The notes below the pieces were generated by a model. It was not told where the DNA came from, made no database searches, and was given only the letters and a program-made list of their open reading frames with translations. The translations under genes and the position numbers were made by a program. A DNA stretch of 64,000 nucleotides, taken from JAYEPK01 sp048569615. GTDB taxonomy: Archaea > Thermoplasmatota > Penumbrarchaeia > Penumbrarchaeales > Penumbrarchaeaceae. Of the stretch, positions 1-9,193 are shown piece by piece. The stretch lies in assembly GCA_048569615.1 (NCBI GenBank), contig JBLIRK010000014.1, positions 1-64,000 on the forward strand, given 5' to 3'. Within the stretch, counting starts at the first letter, position 1, and every line of letters starts with the position of its first letter.

Positions 1-186
1 GAGGAAGAGGAAGAGGAAGAGGAAGATGAGCTTGAGTTCGAGGAGGAGGAGAAGACGGAGGAGCATCTGGTCGTTGATGGGGATTTTGAGATATTGGATG
101 ACGAAGAGGAAGATGAGCCCTGGGAGGATGAGGACGAGGACGATGATGAGGACGTTTTCGACCCCAGAAAGCATAAGAGAAAATGA
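1..186 (+). CDS. C-terminal tail of an acidic protein (5' end outside window)
   Basis: An open frame enters from the left edge in frame 1 and stops with TGA at 184-186. It gives 61 residues, most of them Glu or Asp: a poly-Glu run at the start, then mixed acidic stretches, ending in a short basic tail (DPRKHKRK). The first 27 bases are an imperfect GAGGAA hexamer repeat encoding the poly-Glu. Such tails occur at the end of many archaeal proteins (chaperones, ribosomal stalk, membrane anchors), so the identity of the upstream domain cannot be told. The same stretch read in the +2 frame gives an Arg-rich sequence that is an artefact of the GA-rich repeat. Confidence 0.75.
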   Translation, partial: EEEEEEEEDELEFEEEEKTEEHLVVDGDFEILDDEEEDEPWEDEDEDDDEDVFDPRKHKRK

Positions 187-189
187 TCA

Positions 190-210
190 GGAACCGGTAT
201 TGCCGGCTCC
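190..210 (+). terminator. Possible hairpin after the acidic ORF
   Basis: An inverted repeat, GGAACCGG / CCGGCTCC with one mismatch and a short loop, lies 3 bases after the stop of the acidic ORF and just before the AT-rich promoter of uvrC. It could be a 3'-end stem. There is no T-run directly after it. Confidence 0.35.
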
Positions 211-218
211 TTCCCAAA

Positions 219-230
219 GATAAAAAATAG
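219..230 (+). promoter_or_regulatory. TATA element for uvrC
   Basis: The A/T run AGATAAAAAATAG is centred about 27 bases before the uvrC ATG, the distance expected between a TATA box and the start site in archaea. There is no Shine-Dalgarno motif before the ATG. The transcript is therefore probably leaderless. Confidence 0.45.
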
Positions 231-251
231 GAATGACTCTAACGAATATCG

Positions 252-2036
252 ATGGAGTTCGATCCCTCAACCCTTCCAGCAGTGTGTGGTGTGTATCTTT
301 TCAAGGGGAAGGCAGGAAAGGTCCTCTACGTCGGCAAAGCGATCGATATCAGGGCGAGGGTCAGGTCCCATCTTCAGGATCAGCGAAGTGAAAAGGAGAA
401 GAAGCTCAGGGAATTATCGGAGAGCCTTGATTGGATTGCAACAACATCGGAGCTCGAGGCTCTTGTCCTCGAAGATACACTTATAAAAAGGTACAAACCG
501 AAATTCAACATAAGGCTGAAGGATGATAAGTCCTACCCCTATCTTTTACTCACAGATGAGATATTCCCTGCGGTTCATCAGGTCAGAGGATTGAATCACG
601 GTCCCGGAGACTACTTCGGCCCCCACTCAGATCCCAGGGCTGTGAGGCGGTCCCTGAGATGGCTGAGGAAGCTTTTCCCTGTCAGGTCATGCCTTAGGGA
701 CATGTCAAGACCGTCCAGGCCCTGTCTGGAGTTTCACCTGGCAAGGTGCATGGCGCCTTGCTCGGGAGAGGTCAAAGGAGACAACTATGATGTGGTTGTG
801 TCGGGGCTTAGGAAATTCCTTTCCGGGAGCAGGGAGGAGCTAATTTCCGCGATGGAAAGGGAAATGTGGAATTATTCCTCGATCGAAGATTATGAGAAGG
901 CGGCACTTGCGAGGGATATCCTAAGTGGTCTTAGAAGGATCCGCCAAACCCAAAGGGTCCTAATTGTTGAAGGCGGGGACATTGACGCTTTGTTCATCGA
1001 CGGGGAAGCGATGATAGGGACGGTTGTCAAGGTCAGGGACGGCCGGGTCGTGGATGTTGTTTCCTTCTCCCTTGAGGGTGATGCACCTTCGAGCGATCCC
1101 ACGGAGGATTTCATTTCCTCTTTTTACGCAATATCCGGTTACGTCCCGCCCCGAATAATTGTTAGCGGTCTGAGAATGCAGAAGGCTGAACAGGAAGAAT
1201 TGGAGCACTTCCTGTCCTCCAAGGGAAAAATCAAGGTCAAGGTAATGAGGCCAAGAGGTGAGCAGCACAGGTCGCTGATCGATATGGCCAAAAGGAATTC
1301 CTCACTCTATCTGGAGAAGCTTCGGAGGGAGGCCCAGGGGGCCCCTGTTCTCGTGCATCTCAAGGAGCAGATCGGATTGAGGGCTACTCCGGAGATCATC
1401 GAAGGATTCGATGTATCCCATCTCCATGGTTCGGGGACGGTCGCTTCAATGGTCCAGTTCAAGGGAGGGAGACCCAATAAGAGCGGATATCGGAGGTTCA
1501 GGATAAGATCTGTTCAAAATGACGACACGGCAGCGATAAAGGAAGCCGTTATGAGAAGGTATTCGAGATTATCGGATGAAGGTAGGGAGATGCCGGATCT
1601 CATTCTCATCGACGGGGGTAAGGGCCAGCTCTCGTCGGCGGTCAGGGCCTTAAAGGAGATAGGGATCTCAGGAGATATTGACGTGATCTCCATAGCCAAG
1701 AGGGAGGAAGAGCTCTTCAGACCGGAACGTCAGCTCCCGATCAGGCTGAAGAGAACGGACCCGGGCCTAATGCTTCTCCAGCGTGTTCGCGACGAGGCGC
1801 ACAGGTTCGCCGTATCATATCAGAGGAAGGTCAGGGAGAAGGATCTCTCGTTCCTTACAAGTATCGAAGGGATCGGGGAGGCTAGGGCAAGAAAGATTCT
1901 GCTCGAATTCAGGGACATGAGAGAGCTGATCGATGCAGGTCCCGAAGGTGTGAGAAGGAGATGCTCCATACCTCCGAAGGTCGCTGAAAGATTGGTGATC
2001 GAGGTTGCCATCAATCTGACCTACAGCGGAAAATAG
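252..2036 (+). CDS. uvrC: Excinuclease ABC subunit C (UvrC)
   Basis: Nucleotide excision repair endonuclease that cuts on both sides of a lesion after UvrA/UvrB loading. The 594-residue length is normal for the family. The N-terminal GIY-YIG nuclease is clear (GVY at 13-15, YVG at 26-28). A UVR-type helical segment follows at about 200-235, then the RNase H-like C-terminal nuclease (EGFDVSHLHG, LILIDGGKGQL), and tandem HhH motifs at the end (SIEGIGEARARKIL). The start fits the family N-terminus and an upstream TATA element. Archaeal UvrABC is generally regarded as acquired from bacteria. uvrA and uvrB are not in this window. Confidence 0.96.
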   Translation: MEFDPSTLPAVCGVYLFKGKAGKVLYVGKAIDIRARVRSHLQDQRSEKEKKLRELSESLDWIATTSELEALVLEDTLIKRYKPKFNIRLKDDKSYPYLLLTDEIFPAVHQVRGLNHGPGDYFGPHSDPRAVRRSLRWLRKLFPVRSCLRDMSRPSRPCLEFHLARCMAPCSGEVKGDNYDVVVSGLRKFLSGSREELISAMEREMWNYSSIEDYEKAALARDILSGLRRIRQTQRVLIVEGGDIDALFIDGEAMIGTVVKVRDGRVVDVVSFSLEGDAPSSDPTEDFISSFYAISGYVPPRIIVSGLRMQKAEQEELEHFLSSKGKIKVKVMRPRGEQHRSLIDMAKRNSSLYLEKLRREAQGAPVLVHLKEQIGLRATPEIIEGFDVSHLHGSGTVASMVQFKGGRPNKSGYRRFRIRSVQNDDTAAIKEAVMRRYSRLSDEGREMPDLILIDGGKGQLSSAVRALKEIGISGDIDVISIAKREEELFRPERQLPIRLKRTDPGLMLLQRVRDEAHRFAVSYQRKVREKDLSFLTSIEGIGEARARKILLEFRDMRELIDAGPEGVRRRCSIPPKVAERLVIEVAINLTYSGK

Positions 2037-2163
2037 AACACTGCTGCGTCCCGCTAGGCTCGAAAGCGTGATATGATTCCTAGAAAACTATAATATTGCT
2101 GGCTGTTCTTACTGCTATACGGTTCCGGTTACGAGATGAGCCGCATATTCCGGAGTGGTGCCA

Positions 2164-5100
2164 ATGTATCCGAAATATCTGGTTAGGCTTAGGGTGCCTA
2201 TCGCCGTGTTCTTGATGATAATGCTAATTCAGCTTCCTTTGGTCCCGGAAACTGGTGCGGATTACGGGGATGAAGTTGATGAGGATCTTGGAGAATCGAG
2301 GATTCTCAGCGAAGATGATCTGACCAGGTTCGGTATCGAACCCCCCTCCAGAAGCGCACCCTGGGCTGTGTGGGAAAGGATATTTTACCATAGGGGTGGA
2401 GAGTACAATGGAGCTTTCTATCATTCATCCACAAACAGGATCTTCGTTTTCGGGGGTGGATATCAGACCCAGTACGGACACAACACGTACGACGATTTCT
2501 TCTACTATGATGTGGCAACCCAGAAATGGCACGCCATAGAGCAGTATAATGATCCGGATGGAAGGTATCGATTCTCGGATGCCTACGATGAGGCCAATGA
2601 GAAGTACTATGTTTACGGCGGGATAGTGATGGGCTCCCCCTGGAACGATCTTTGGGAGTTCGACGTTCCTACAATGACATGGACCGAATTGAACTCGGGC
2701 GTCTTTCTCGATCCCCCCAGCGGGCCGGGGAGGAGGACCCAGGCTCCTATGGTGGTTGACAGCTCCAACGGTTTCCTCTACCTTCATATGGGGCAGGGCG
2801 ACCAGCTTCAGAATTACCGCAACCTCTCGGGCTTCTTCAGGATAGACCTTTCCAATCCCGCCGGGACGCCGCAGTCCCTCAACGATGGTATGTCCTCGGG
2901 CATGGTGGAGAGATACGCCCATTCAATGTGCATCGACGAATCGGGCAGGAAGATCTATCTTTGGGGAGGGGAGAACGAGGATCTGGGCTATCTCCGTGAA
3001 TTCTGGGTCTATGACATAGTCTTGAACTCCTGGACGCAGATCCCTGCACACCCGGATATGTCCTCCTTTTACGGGGCTAGAATATTCTTCAGACCTTCGG
3101 ACTCCAGTGTGTATCTATGGGGCGGGAGGAACGGTACGAGCTCCACGGAGAACCAGGTACTATGGGCATATGACACGAATCTCGGCACATGGTCCGAGAA
3201 GGTCTGGAGTGCCAGTGAGGTTCCGAGCGGAAGGCTTCTCTTCGGGGCCCATTATTCAAGGCAGATTGACCGCTTCGTTGTTTCGGCTGGAAGGTGGTAC
3301 TATAGCGCAATGCAACCATCCCGGTACCGGGACCTGAACTATCTGGACATGACCACCAAGACCTGGACCCAGTTCCCCCTTGAGGATCCAAGCACCATCT
3401 TCGACAATACCGCTAGCAACGGCATATTCGCCTACAACAGCGCCCAGCAGAGACTGTATTACATCGGCCCCACGGCAGGATATCAGAACGGCACGGAGTA
3501 CGTCTATTACTGGGACCTGGCATTAAAGAAATGGTTCGGCCCCTACTACAATCCGGGGGCAGAAGGTCCAAGCTATCGATACAACGCCGGTCTGTGCTAC
3601 GACGAGGCCAACAACACGGTCTATATGTACGGCGGAGGTTATCAGTCCGGCCAGGGGCCCAATAGACGCTACTACAATCGCGAGGACCTTTGGTCACTGG
3701 ACCTTGACGATTACACATGGGAACAGATCTTCGACAGCGCCAGGCCTGGTCCCAGGCAGGGTTTCCAGATGGATTTCAATGAGAACGACGGCAAGATATA
3801 CATGTACGGAGGTTTCTTCTATCCCTCTGAGACCTCCTCGGATATTACCATATATCAGGATTTCTACAAGTTCACACCCGGCGTGAACATATTCACCGAG
3901 ATCCCCCTGACGGGAACCAATCCCAACGGAAGGTACGGTTCAGCCATGCTCATCGTTGAGGAGACCAATTCCCTCTATCTCTATGCGGGCATGGAGAACA
4001 CCATGCCAAATCCAAACGAGAGGAACGATCTATGGAGGTATGACCTGGTCACCGGTACCTGGACAAAGCTGGACACGGCTTCGGCAAGGACGCATGCAAG
4101 GCTGGATTTCGATCCTCTTACAAAGGAGCTCTACATGACCGGCGGGGCAAGCGATGATATCTACAAGTACCGCATCCTCGAGGACAAGTGGTACCTCTGG
4201 TACCCTGTCCCCAATCCGGGGACCATATCCAACGGTCATGCCAGCGCCTTCGTTCCAGAGACAAGGGACCTCTGGGTCCACGGAGGAGGTGTAAAACCCG
4301 GCCTGTGGAGAATAGGGATACAGCCGAGACTTGCCATCCAAGCAGCTTATTTCAAGGACCCCGATGACGGTACCAACGGCGCTTTCGCTATGTATCGGGA
4401 TTATACCTTTGGCTCAACGATAAAGACCGTTCAGAGCACCGATGATCTGGAGAAGGTGGTTTTCGATATATCCCATAAGAACGGCGCCTTCAAGATGGTC
4501 TACAACCACACCGAGGCAGAGGCAGGAAGGGAGCCCTGGACCGAGATAGACAAGGAGGATTACGCCGAGGTTGTCGGAGAGCCGACAGTGGCTTGGAACG
4601 GTCTGGTTGCCAGGCTAGAGTTCAAATTGAGATTCCACTGGAACTGGTCCGTGAAGGCAAACGCGGTTGACAGGACCATGAAGGTCACTGCAGACGGGAT
4701 AGGGGTGGACAGCGACGAGCTCACCGTCAGGGATTTCCTGAAGGTCAGTTCGACCCTTGGGTTCCACGGCTCCCACGACCTGAGGGCATCCATACAGGGT
4801 AAGCTCACATCGGGCTCATGGGTGCAGTCGGAAGAATCGATCACCGTATCCGGACCCCAGGTAGTTTACAGCGGAGAACCGGACTTCTTCCCGCCATCGG
4901 ATGCATATCAGCTCAATCTCTTCCTCCAGAATAACCTTCTTGATGTGATTCCGCTTGATCCGGGTGAGATCCTTAACTACACTTTCAGCGCCCCCAATGG
5001 CTCGAACATCGACCTGAAGTACAAATTGAACATAACAGGAGTGAATCCCGAGACCGAGGTTGCCGAGATAACCTGGCTCCTTAACGTGGACGGAATGGCC

Positions 5101-6909
5101 CCCGAAGCACCCAGGGTACTGATGATGCATGCGGACAGTTATTCGGACAGCAGTGTCAATTACGACAACGATTTGGATGTATATGCGACATGGGATCCCT
5201 CGGAGGAGACCGGGTCGGGGGTGAAGACCTACTACTGGTCATTCGAGGACAACGGAGGTACCAGGGATGGTGAGGAGCTCAACACAACACAGATGGAGCT
5301 GACCCTGCCGGAAACGGGACTTAATACGATCTATGTCTGGTCAGAGGACCGGGTAGGGAATATAGGCCCAGCTTCAAAAGCGACCCTACTGGTGGATATG
5401 GAGGGAATGATATTCACTATTGTGAGCCCCAATATCAACAAGACAGTTCCCTATGATGTACTCGATGTGAAGTTCAGGGTGACAGATCTGGGCGGGTCAA
5501 AGATCAACTACAAGGAGATACAATACCGATATACCTATGAAGGTCAGGGTTCGGATATGTGGACCGATGATCCTTGGAAATACATGACCGATTTCTGGGA
5601 TGAATGGGAGCTGCAGAGTCAGAGCGGAAAACTTGATACATATGAATTCACACTGGGGATAGGAAAACCAGGGATACCGAAACTCTCGGATTCCAATGAG
5701 AACTACATCCAGATAAGGGCCAAAGACGGAGCCGGATCACTGTATATATCTCCTGTTTACAATATAGTCGTGGATACCTCGCTTAGATTCCCCATCGTGA
5801 ACCTTACTTCCCCCGAGGACGGTTATGAGTACGATGATGCCGAAGACGTTCTCCTTCAATGGGAAGTGGACTTCTTCGCGCCGGAGGATGTCGTTTACCA
5901 GGTCTATATATCGGATATAAGGGCCCAGGTTGAGCTCAGAGAGCCCACGATAATGGTCGAGGTGCTTGCCTATGAGTACCACCCGTCATGGGTGACCTTC
6001 GGCAACTATTACTGGACCGTAATCCCGGTGGCCAGGGGTCAGTGGATCGGAACTTGCAACCAGGACATATGGACATTCAAGCTCTCCAATGTGAGGAATT
6101 ACGACTTCAATGTGTCAACCTCCGATCCATTTCTGAAGGCAGCCCAGGGAAAGAGCATTCCACTTACCTTCCAGCTTACCAATCTGGGTCAGGCCGCGGC
6201 CTGGATCTCGCCCTGGGCGGATGTTGGGGATTTCACCACCGCCAGATGGAGAGATCTAGGAGCCCAGGGATACAAGCTTGAGATCGACGGTTCAAGGGAG
6301 GTCTACTGCGAGCTGACGATACTCCCCGATGCTCCACTGGGATCCAACGAAATGACCTTCTATTTCGAAAATCTTCAGGGCATCAACAAGAGCATCACGA
6401 TTACCATCGAGGTCACCCCGGGAGAGGAAGATGACGGCAATGGCAACGGGGACGGAGAAGCCGACCTTGGTCTTTACATAGCCTTCGGCCTTGTGGGAAT
6501 CGTTGCCCTCATGCTGATCATAGCAGCACTCTACTTCATAGTCTTTAAGAAGAAAAAGACCCAGAAACACGTGCTTTCCGAAGAGCATATGGACAGGATC
6601 GAGAAGGAAATTGCCGAACAGAAAAGGGAGAGCGAGGAGTTCCTGGCGGGCTACACTGCTAAAAAACCGGAACTGGAGGACGGGCCGGACATTGAGGGCC
6701 TGCCGCCTGCCCAGGCCGAACCCCAGGAAGAGTTGAAGCTTGTGGAGGAGGGTTCCAAGGATGACTGGATGAACCTTGTCGCTTCCGAGACAAAGACAAT
6801 GACAACCCAGGCGGAGATCGTTGAGGATAAGTCCGTTCATGAGGACGGCAAGTCCCTTTCGGACCTTCTTGCCGAGATGAGCGGGACAGTTGAAGAAGAG
6901 GAGCCCTGA
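2164..6909 (+). CDS. Giant kelch-repeat surface protein with C-terminal membrane anchor
   Basis: About 1580 residues. An N-terminal signal peptide (hydrophobic core VFLMIMLIQLPLV) is followed by a long run of kelch-type repeats to about residue 720, recognisable by repeated blocks such as IFVFGGGY, YYVYGGIV, IYLWGGEN, VYMYGGGY and IYMYGGFF, each with W and Y a fixed distance on. These are expected to form one or two beta-propellers. Ig/FN3-like beta domains follow. A single transmembrane helix at about 1437-1460 (LYIAFGLVGIVALMLIIAAL) is followed by a Lys-rich stop-transfer and about 120 acidic cytosolic residues. The longest frame opens at GTG 2155, but GGAG at 2152-2155 lies 8 bases before ATG 2164, so I chose the latter. 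Type I topology; the ligand is unknown. Confidence 0.85.
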   Translation: MYPKYLVRLRVPIAVFLMIMLIQLPLVPETGADYGDEVDEDLGESRILSEDDLTRFGIEPPSRSAPWAVWERIFYHRGGEYNGAFYHSSTNRIFVFGGGYQTQYGHNTYDDFFYYDVATQKWHAIEQYNDPDGRYRFSDAYDEANEKYYVYGGIVMGSPWNDLWEFDVPTMTWTELNSGVFLDPPSGPGRRTQAPMVVDSSNGFLYLHMGQGDQLQNYRNLSGFFRIDLSNPAGTPQSLNDGMSSGMVERYAHSMCIDESGRKIYLWGGENEDLGYLREFWVYDIVLNSWTQIPAHPDMSSFYGARIFFRPSDSSVYLWGGRNGTSSTENQVLWAYDTNLGTWSEKVWSASEVPSGRLLFGAHYSRQIDRFVVSAGRWYYSAMQPSRYRDLNYLDMTTKTWTQFPLEDPSTIFDNTASNGIFAYNSAQQRLYYIGPTAGYQNGTEYVYYWDLALKKWFGPYYNPGAEGPSYRYNAGLCYDEANNTVYMYGGGYQSGQGPNRRYYNREDLWSLDLDDYTWEQIFDSARPGPRQGFQMDFNENDGKIYMYGGFFYPSETSSDITIYQDFYKFTPGVNIFTEIPLTGTNPNGRYGSAMLIVEETNSLYLYAGMENTMPNPNERNDLWRYDLVTGTWTKLDTASARTHARLDFDPLTKELYMTGGASDDIYKYRILEDKWYLWYPVPNPGTISNGHASAFVPETRDLWVHGGGVKPGLWRIGIQPRLAIQAAYFKDPDDGTNGAFAMYRDYTFGSTIKTVQSTDDLEKVVFDISHKNGAFKMVYNHTEAEAGREPWTEIDKEDYAEVVGEPTVAWNGLVARLEFKLRFHWNWSVKANAVDRTMKVTADGIGVDSDELTVRDFLKVSSTLGFHGSHDLRASIQGKLTSGSWVQSEESITVSGPQVVYSGEPDFFPPSDAYQLNLFLQNNLLDVIPLDPGEILNYTFSAPNGSNIDLKYKLNITGVNPETEVAEITWLLNVDGMAPEAPRVLMMHADSYSDSSVNYDNDLDVYATWDPSEETGSGVKTYYWSFEDNGGTRDGEELNTTQMELTLPETGLNTIYVWSEDRVGNIGPASKATLLVDMEGMIFTIVSPNINKTVPYDVLDVKFRVTDLGGSKINYKEIQYRYTYEGQGSDMWTDDPWKYMTDFWDEWELQSQSGKLDTYEFTLGIGKPGIPKLSDSNENYIQIRAKDGAGSLYISPVYNIVVDTSLRFPIVNLTSPEDGYEYDDAEDVLLQWEVDFFAPEDVVYQVYISDIRAQVELREPTIMVEVLAYEYHPSWVTFGNYYWTVIPVARGQWIGTCNQDIWTFKLSNVRNYDFNVSTSDPFLKAAQGKSIPLTFQLTNLGQAAAWISPWADVGDFTTARWRDLGAQGYKLEIDGSREVYCELTILPDAPLGSNEMTFYFENLQGINKSITITIEVTPGEEDDGNGNGDGEADLGLYIAFGLVGIVALMLIIAALYFIVFKKKKTQKHVLSEEHMDRIEKEIAEQKRESEEFLAGYTAKKPELEDGPDIEGLPPAQAEPQEELKLVEEGSKDDWMNLVASETKTMTTQAEIVEDKSVHEDGKSLSDLLAEMSGTVEEEEP

Positions 6910-6993
6910 GTATATTCGTCAATATTCTGCAAAGGGGAAATACCGATCATTTCAGCGGGAGCCTTGTTAGCTCCCTTGTCGGAGGATCGAAGT

Positions 6994-7710
6994 TCAATAA
7001 CCCATGTCGTCAACAGAGGGTCCGATGATTGTGAGCCCGTCCTTCTCAATATCTATGATATATTGCTTCATGGAATGCTGGTTCTGCCTCATCTTGATGA
7101 CCTCAATGTACCTCTTCTTGCCTTCCAGTGTCCTTCTGATCCCCAGCTCGATGACACCGTCTGCAAGGAAGTTCTCATCCTCCTTCTGGATGAAGCTGTT
7201 CTCCCTGGGAAGCTCCTTCAGGATGAATGATGTGAGTCCGGCATCCCTTAGAAGCTTGAAGAAGTAGTACATCCTCTTTCGTATCAGATAATCGTTGTCT
7301 ATCTTCGTAAGCGTGTAAAGGGCATTCAGCGAATCCAATGTGAAAAGGGTGAATGCTTCCCCCCTTTCCTCTTTGGTTGACATGATCAGCTTCTCGGTGA
7401 GTTCAAGGAAGTCAGTGTTCTCGGACTCCTCCCTGTACATCTCCCTTGTCCTGTTGTAATCCGCGATGAATATCCTGTCGTTTGTTTTCACCCCGATGGA
7501 TTTCAGGTTCTTGAGAAGGGAATCCTTCGACTCCTCTATTGTGGCATACAGACCGATCTGGCCCGGATTGTTGTCCAGATGCTTTGACATTAATGAGTAC
7601 GTGAACGATGATTTCAAAGTACCGGTATATCCCGAAACCATGATGTTCATGTTCTCGTAGTTGTTCGTCCTGAATATCTTATCCAACCCCTTGATGGTGT
7701 TCTGGAACAT
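6994..7710 (-). CDS. KaiC/RadA-like ATPase domain protein (GvpD/Rad55-type)
   Basis: A 238-residue single-domain RecA-fold ATPase of the archaeal KaiC-like group. It has the KaiC-type entry (I..LD.I), a P-loop at 27-34, the paired acidic residues ATIEES after strand 2, and a Walker B strand LFTLDSLNAL. The P-loop reads GYTGTLKS: the Gly normally directly before the invariant Lys is Leu. The ATG is preceded by GGAGG at 7 bases. It diverges from the DUF63 gene across a 97-base AT-rich promoter region. Family members serve as phospho-regulated signalling or recombination-mediator ATPases; the partner is unknown here. Confidence 0.8.
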   Translation of the reverse strand: MFQNTIKGLDKIFRTNNYENMNIMVSGYTGTLKSSFTYSLMSKHLDNNPGQIGLYATIEESKDSLLKNLKSIGVKTNDRIFIADYNRTREMYREESENTDFLELTEKLIMSTKEERGEAFTLFTLDSLNALYTLTKIDNDYLIRKRMYYFFKLLRDAGLTSFILKELPRENSFIQKEDENFLADGVIELGIRRTLEGKKRYIEVIKMRQNQHSMKQYIIDIEKDGLTIIGPSVDDMGY

Positions 7711-7774
7711 TCCGAATCCTCCGGTGCGGGTCTAAGTCCCTCTCTGACGGTCGAATTAAAGTGTTACTATTTAA

Positions 7775-7784
7775 TTAATATATC
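7775..7784 (+). promoter_or_regulatory. TATA box of the DUF63 gene
   Basis: TTAATATATC is centred about 29 bases before ATG 7808, with no Shine-Dalgarno before the ATG. This is the arrangement of a leaderless archaeal mRNA. The same AT-rich block (7755-7785) may also serve the divergent KaiC-like gene. Confidence 0.5.
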
Positions 7785-7807
7785 GATGTAAATCCCAGAG
7801 TATCAAC

Positions 7808-9046
7808 ATGGAGCGGCAAGGGTTTTTTAAATGGTGTAAATGTTACCGTTGCGTGGACCGGAGGTCAAAGATAGAACTGGTTGTCGTGGGGTTGTTTACA
7901 GCGGCCATTGGTGTCATAATCGTCGGGTGCATGATTAGACCCGAGCTCTTCTGGGACAGGCTGGTATGGAAATACTTCTGGGGCCCGATCGAGGCCGACG
8001 CCCAAACAGGAGCGGGCACCAAGACCGAATACAACTGGATAAGCACCCTCACCTACGGTCTCCTGCTTGTCATATCCGCCTATACAATATACCGGGTCAT
8101 TGCCAAGGTCGGTATTCGCGTGGGAGATGCAACGGTCCTCTCCACGCTCCCCGTATTGATCATAGGACCTGCCGCCAGGGTTCTTGAGGATATGGAATTG
8201 TTCAGGGAGCCCCTCCAGTACCTTTTCATCTCTCCCTTGATCTATATGTTCATTGGGTATCTGACCGTCCTGGTGGCACTCGCAGCCCATGTGATCGAGG
8301 TGAGACCGGTAAAATGGAAAACCGCCCAATGGCTTTTCCTGATGATCCCCGGACTTTTCATTTCCCTCATCATATCCATGTTTCCTGGATGGTTCTCCCA
8401 GGAGATTTCCTTCCTTCCGATATTGGGCACTTCGTTGGTTGTTCCCGCCCTTTCCTTCTTTTTAATTAAGAGAAAGGATTGGGAATGGACCGCGGGAATA
8501 TTCTGGTTCCAGGTCCTGATCGTGGTGGTATATTTCTACATACTCTGGGCGATGAAAGGAGAGTGGTACGAGGGATATGTACGGGAATTCGGTCGGCCCG
8601 AGCTCGAGCTGTGGGCCGGCATCGGGATAATCATTCTTGCACTGGCAGTGACCGGGGCAATATTCGGCTTGCTCTATCTCTTCTCCAGAAAGGTCGAGGA
8701 TGGTGTCGTGATGCTGACAAGCGTCAATTTCCTGGTAATAGGATCACACATGCTCGATGCCACAGCCACCTTTGTGGGGATAGATTTCTTCGGTTATGTG
8801 GAGAAGCATGTCGTACCGAGGACCTTGATGGATTGGGCCTCATCCACTGGTTTTCCATACGGGGGAACTGTGATGTATCCCCTGAAGCTCGCCTTCCTGC
8901 TCCCGGCCCTCTACTACATGGATGTCAGGATGAAGGAGGAAACCAGATCCTACCCGCACCTGATGGCCCTCGTCAAGCTGATCATAATCGTATTGGGTAT
9001 TGGACCCGGGATCAGGGATGTTGCTAGGATAGCTTTAGGTGTTTAA
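7808..9046 (+). CDS. DUF63 family integral membrane protein
   Basis: A 412-residue polytopic membrane protein with about 8-9 predicted helices. It has the DUF63 signature region HMLDATATFVGIDFFGY near residues 310-330 followed by the conserved PLK...LLPALYYMD end. DUF63 is an archaeal membrane family without a known function. The N-terminus carries three closely spaced cysteines (WCKCYRC, residues 9-15) ahead of the first helix, which could bind metal or be acylated. Monocistronic: a TATA box sits directly upstream and a strong hairpin directly downstream. Confidence 0.85.
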   Translation: MERQGFFKWCKCYRCVDRRSKIELVVVGLFTAAIGVIIVGCMIRPELFWDRLVWKYFWGPIEADAQTGAGTKTEYNWISTLTYGLLLVISAYTIYRVIAKVGIRVGDATVLSTLPVLIIGPAARVLEDMELFREPLQYLFISPLIYMFIGYLTVLVALAAHVIEVRPVKWKTAQWLFLMIPGLFISLIISMFPGWFSQEISFLPILGTSLVVPALSFFLIKRKDWEWTAGIFWFQVLIVVVYFYILWAMKGEWYEGYVREFGRPELELWAGIGIIILALAVTGAIFGLLYLFSRKVEDGVVMLTSVNFLVIGSHMLDATATFVGIDFFGYVEKHVVPRTLMDWASSTGFPYGGTVMYPLKLAFLLPALYYMDVRMKEETRSYPHLMALVKLIIIVLGIGPGIRDVARIALGV

Positions 9047-9054
9047 AAAATGAT

Positions 9055-9079
9055 AAGAGCGCGGCACCGCCGCGCTCTT
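9055..9079 (+). terminator. Intrinsic-type terminator hairpin after DUF63
   Basis: A perfect 11-base-pair stem (AAGAGCGCGGC 9055-9065 / GCCGCGCTCTT 9069-9079) with a 3-base ACC loop, starting 9 bases after the stop codon of the DUF63 gene. Confidence 0.75.
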
Positions 9080-9080
9080 T

Positions 9081-9193
9081 GTGACAGCTCAGTCTAATGG
9101 TGATGAGATGTCCGGGCTGTCACAGGGTGGATGGAACTATGGCTCAATATCGAAAACTTCGATATTAAAGGTATTTTGCACATGTGCAGTGGT
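9081..9193. repeat. Cluster of inverted repeats between convergent genes
   Basis: After the terminator there are three more dyads: GTGACAGC (9081-9088) with GCTGTCAC (9116-9123); AATATCGAA (9146-9154) with TTCGATATT (9158-9166), loop AAC; and the palindrome TGCACATGTGCA (9177-9188). The second and third probably act as 3'-end structures for the minus-strand gene ending at 9194. No ORF is present. Confidence 0.5.

Noticed and set aside
26..223. Arg-rich 65-codon frame near the left edge
   Set aside because: Created by reading the GAG/GAA repeat of the acidic tail in another frame; the frame-1 reading is a credible acidic C-terminus.
9099..9110. C-box-like GTGATGA suggesting a C/D box sRNA
   Set aside because: No matching D box (CTGA) or second box pair at a proper distance was found before or after it.
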